The translations under genes were made by a program, and so were the position numbers. 5,950 nucleotides of DNA from Spirochaetes bacterium RIFOXYC1_FULL_54_7 (GTDB lineage: Bacteria; Spirochaetota; Spirochaetia; Treponematales; UBA12059). The notes beneath the pieces are model-generated. The model was not told the origin of the DNA, made no database searches, and worked only from the letters and a program-made list of their open reading frames with translations. Positions within the stretch are counted from its first letter, which is position 1. Each line of letters opens with the position of its first letter. Shown piece by piece: positions 4,818 through 5,950 of the stretch. Location of the stretch: positions 1 to 5,950 of the forward strand of contig MIBM01000137.1 of assembly GCA_001830645.1 (NCBI GenBank). The letters run 5' to 3'.

Positions 4818-5950
4818 ATGAAACGCACCGTCCTTGCGATGCTTGAAGAAGCCCAGCGGATTTACCCCGAGGTCCAATACGTATTGAAGATGACAGATAC
4901 CGGCTGGGAAGGCCGGGGCTTTGGCCGGGTACGGTCAGATGCCAGGGCCTTTGCAGCTTGCCTGTTGTCCAGGGGTTTCAAAAAAGGCCAGTCGGTTTCC
5001 ATACTCGCTGAGGGCAGCCCGGAGTGGGTCACCGGCGAATTCGGCGTGCTCATGGCCGGCGGCGTCTCGGTACCCCTGTCCATCAAACTGCTGGCCGAGG
5101 AAATACCTTTCAGGGTCAAACATTCAGAATCCAGGGCCATCATAACCACGGGCAACCAGATAGAAAAGGTGCTGAGCGCCCTGTCGACCCTGGGCAATCC
5201 CGATCTGCTGGTCTTCTATCTTGACGACGATACCCAGCGGCCGGACTCGGCCTGCGCCAGTACGGGTTTCCCCCGGCAGAACCTGATCAGGTTCACTGAT
5301 GCCCTTGCAGAGGGCAAGGCCGCCCTGCCGGCCCGCAGTGCCGAGCTGGAGGCCATAGTCGAGGCTACAGCCGAAGACGATGTGGTGACCATCTGCTACA
5401 CCAGCGGCACCACTGGTGACCCCAAGGGCATCATGTTGACAAACCTCAACTACTACGCCAACTGCAAGGATGGCGTCGAGCTGTTCGAAGGGCCGTACTA
5501 CTACCGGACCCTGCTGGTATTGCCTGTGGACCACTCCTTTGCCCATACCGTAGGCATCTATGCGGCCTTGCTGTGCGGCATCTCCCTGTATTTTGTGGAT
5601 CCCAGGGGCGGTGGCATTGCCATACTGCGCAACATACCCATCAACCTGAAGCAGGTAGAGCCCACCTTCCTGCTTACCGTCCCTGCCCTGTCCGGCAACT
5701 TCATGAAGAAGATAGTGGCCGGGGTGGAGGAAAAGGGCGGTTTCATCGAGAGGCTGTTCAAGGCGGGCATAGCCGCCGGTGTTGCCATCAATGGAGACGG
5801 ATTCACTCCGGTGCCCTTGTTGACCAGGCTCAGGCACGCGCCGGTGCATGGTCTGGCCAAGGCCCTCATCTTCAGCAAGATCCGCAAGCTGGTGTTCGGC
5901 AGCAACATAAAGTTCTGCGTAGGCGGCGGTGCACTCCTGGACCTCAAGCA
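4818..5950 (+). CDS. AMP-forming long-chain acyl-CoA synthetase (3' end outside window)
   Basis: The window holds 377 residues plus two bases, with no stop. The enzyme would activate fatty acids to acyl-AMP and then acyl-CoA in the cytoplasm, using ATP and CoA. The adenylate-forming signature YTSGTTGDPKG (residues 194-204) is intact and supplies the phosphate-binding loop. LPVDHSFAHTVG (235-246) fits the next conserved block, and KFCVGGGALLDLK (365-377) fits the substrate-pocket GGA-type motif just before the cut. The N-terminal part (SILAEGSPEWVTGEFGVLMA, 61-80) is also typical of the family. The missing C-terminal part should carry the ATP/ribose motif and the mobile lid with the catalytic lysine. 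No signal peptide is present. Long-chain specificity is inferred from motif style; a medium-chain or other acyl substrate remains possible. The gene is transcribed divergently from the lipase-like hydrolase, suggesting a joint role in fatty-acid use. Confidence 0.92.
   Translation, partial: MKRTVLAMLEEAQRIYPEVQYVLKMTDTGWEGRGFGRVRSDARAFAACLLSRGFKKGQSVSILAEGSPEWVTGEFGVLMAGGVSVPLSIKLLAEEIPFRVKHSESRAIITTGNQIEKVLSALSTLGNPDLLVFYLDDDTQRPDSACASTGFPRQNLIRFTDALAEGKAALPARSAELEAIVEATAEDDVVTICYTSGTTGDPKGIMLTNLNYYANCKDGVELFEGPYYYRTLLVLPVDHSFAHTVGIYAALLCGISLYFVDPRGGGIAILRNIPINLKQVEPTFLLTVPALSGNFMKKIVAGVEEKGGFIERLFKAGIAAGVAINGDGFTPVPLLTRLRHAPVHGLAKALIFSKIRKLVFGSNIKFCVGGGALLDLK

Noticed and set aside
4801..4821. 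Six-codon ORF overlapping the synthetase start as ATGA
   Set aside because: It has no ribosome site and contains the synthetase Shine-Dalgarno. The overlap arises automatically from an ATGA start.
5124..5849. A 241-codon open frame on the minus strand, and another at 5558-5947
   Set aside because: Both lie antisense inside the synthetase gene, whose family motifs are clear. Their translations show no domain, and the long open frames follow from the gene's high G+C.
1..5950. CRISPR array, tRNA, insertion sequence or attachment site
   Set aside because: No regularly spaced repeats, tRNA-like cloverleaf, transposase frame or paired terminal repeats were found on reading.

Overview
The window looks like chromosomal DNA of a spirochaete of the Treponema/Spirochaeta/Sphaerochaeta type. 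This is an inference, resting on relaxed lipoboxes, modular surface lipoproteins of a style common in that group, and a truncated acyl-CoA synthetase whose motifs resemble spirochaetal ones. No rRNA or other taxonomic marker is present.

Layout: (1) Bases 1-3435 are a two-gene minus-strand operon. The first gene (1060-3435) encodes a complete 791-residue lipoprotein with FN3-like, MAM-like, PKD/Ig-like and LamG-like modules. The second starts 11 bp after its stop codon and encodes a lipoprotein with chitobiase-C-terminal-type repeats that runs off the window at base 1. (2) Bases 3436-3710 are the operon's control region: a good sigma70-like promoter with an A-tract upstream, two short inverted repeats whose centres lie 21 bp apart, and a possible 25-codon leader ORF that ends on the lipoprotein's start codon. 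(3) Bases 3711-4634 (minus) encode a membrane-anchored alpha/beta hydrolase of the monoacylglycerol-lipase/lysophospholipase type, with an atypical nucleophile elbow. (4) Bases 4635-4817 are a divergent intergenic region with a 17-bp perfect-arm inverted repeat and a run of 7-bp repeats. (5) From 4818 to the right edge, on the plus strand, lies the N-terminal 377 residues of an AMP-forming long-chain acyl-CoA synthetase.

The hydrolase and the synthetase form a plausible lipid-use pair: the hydrolase would release fatty acids outside the cytoplasm and the synthetase would activate them inside. The two lipoproteins are probably exported together and displayed on the cell surface or facing the periplasm. 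Base composition differs sharply between halves: sampled 60-base lines have 24 and 27 G+C in the lipoprotein genes, against 37 and 41 in the hydrolase and synthetase. No RNA genes, mobile elements or CRISPR arrays were seen.
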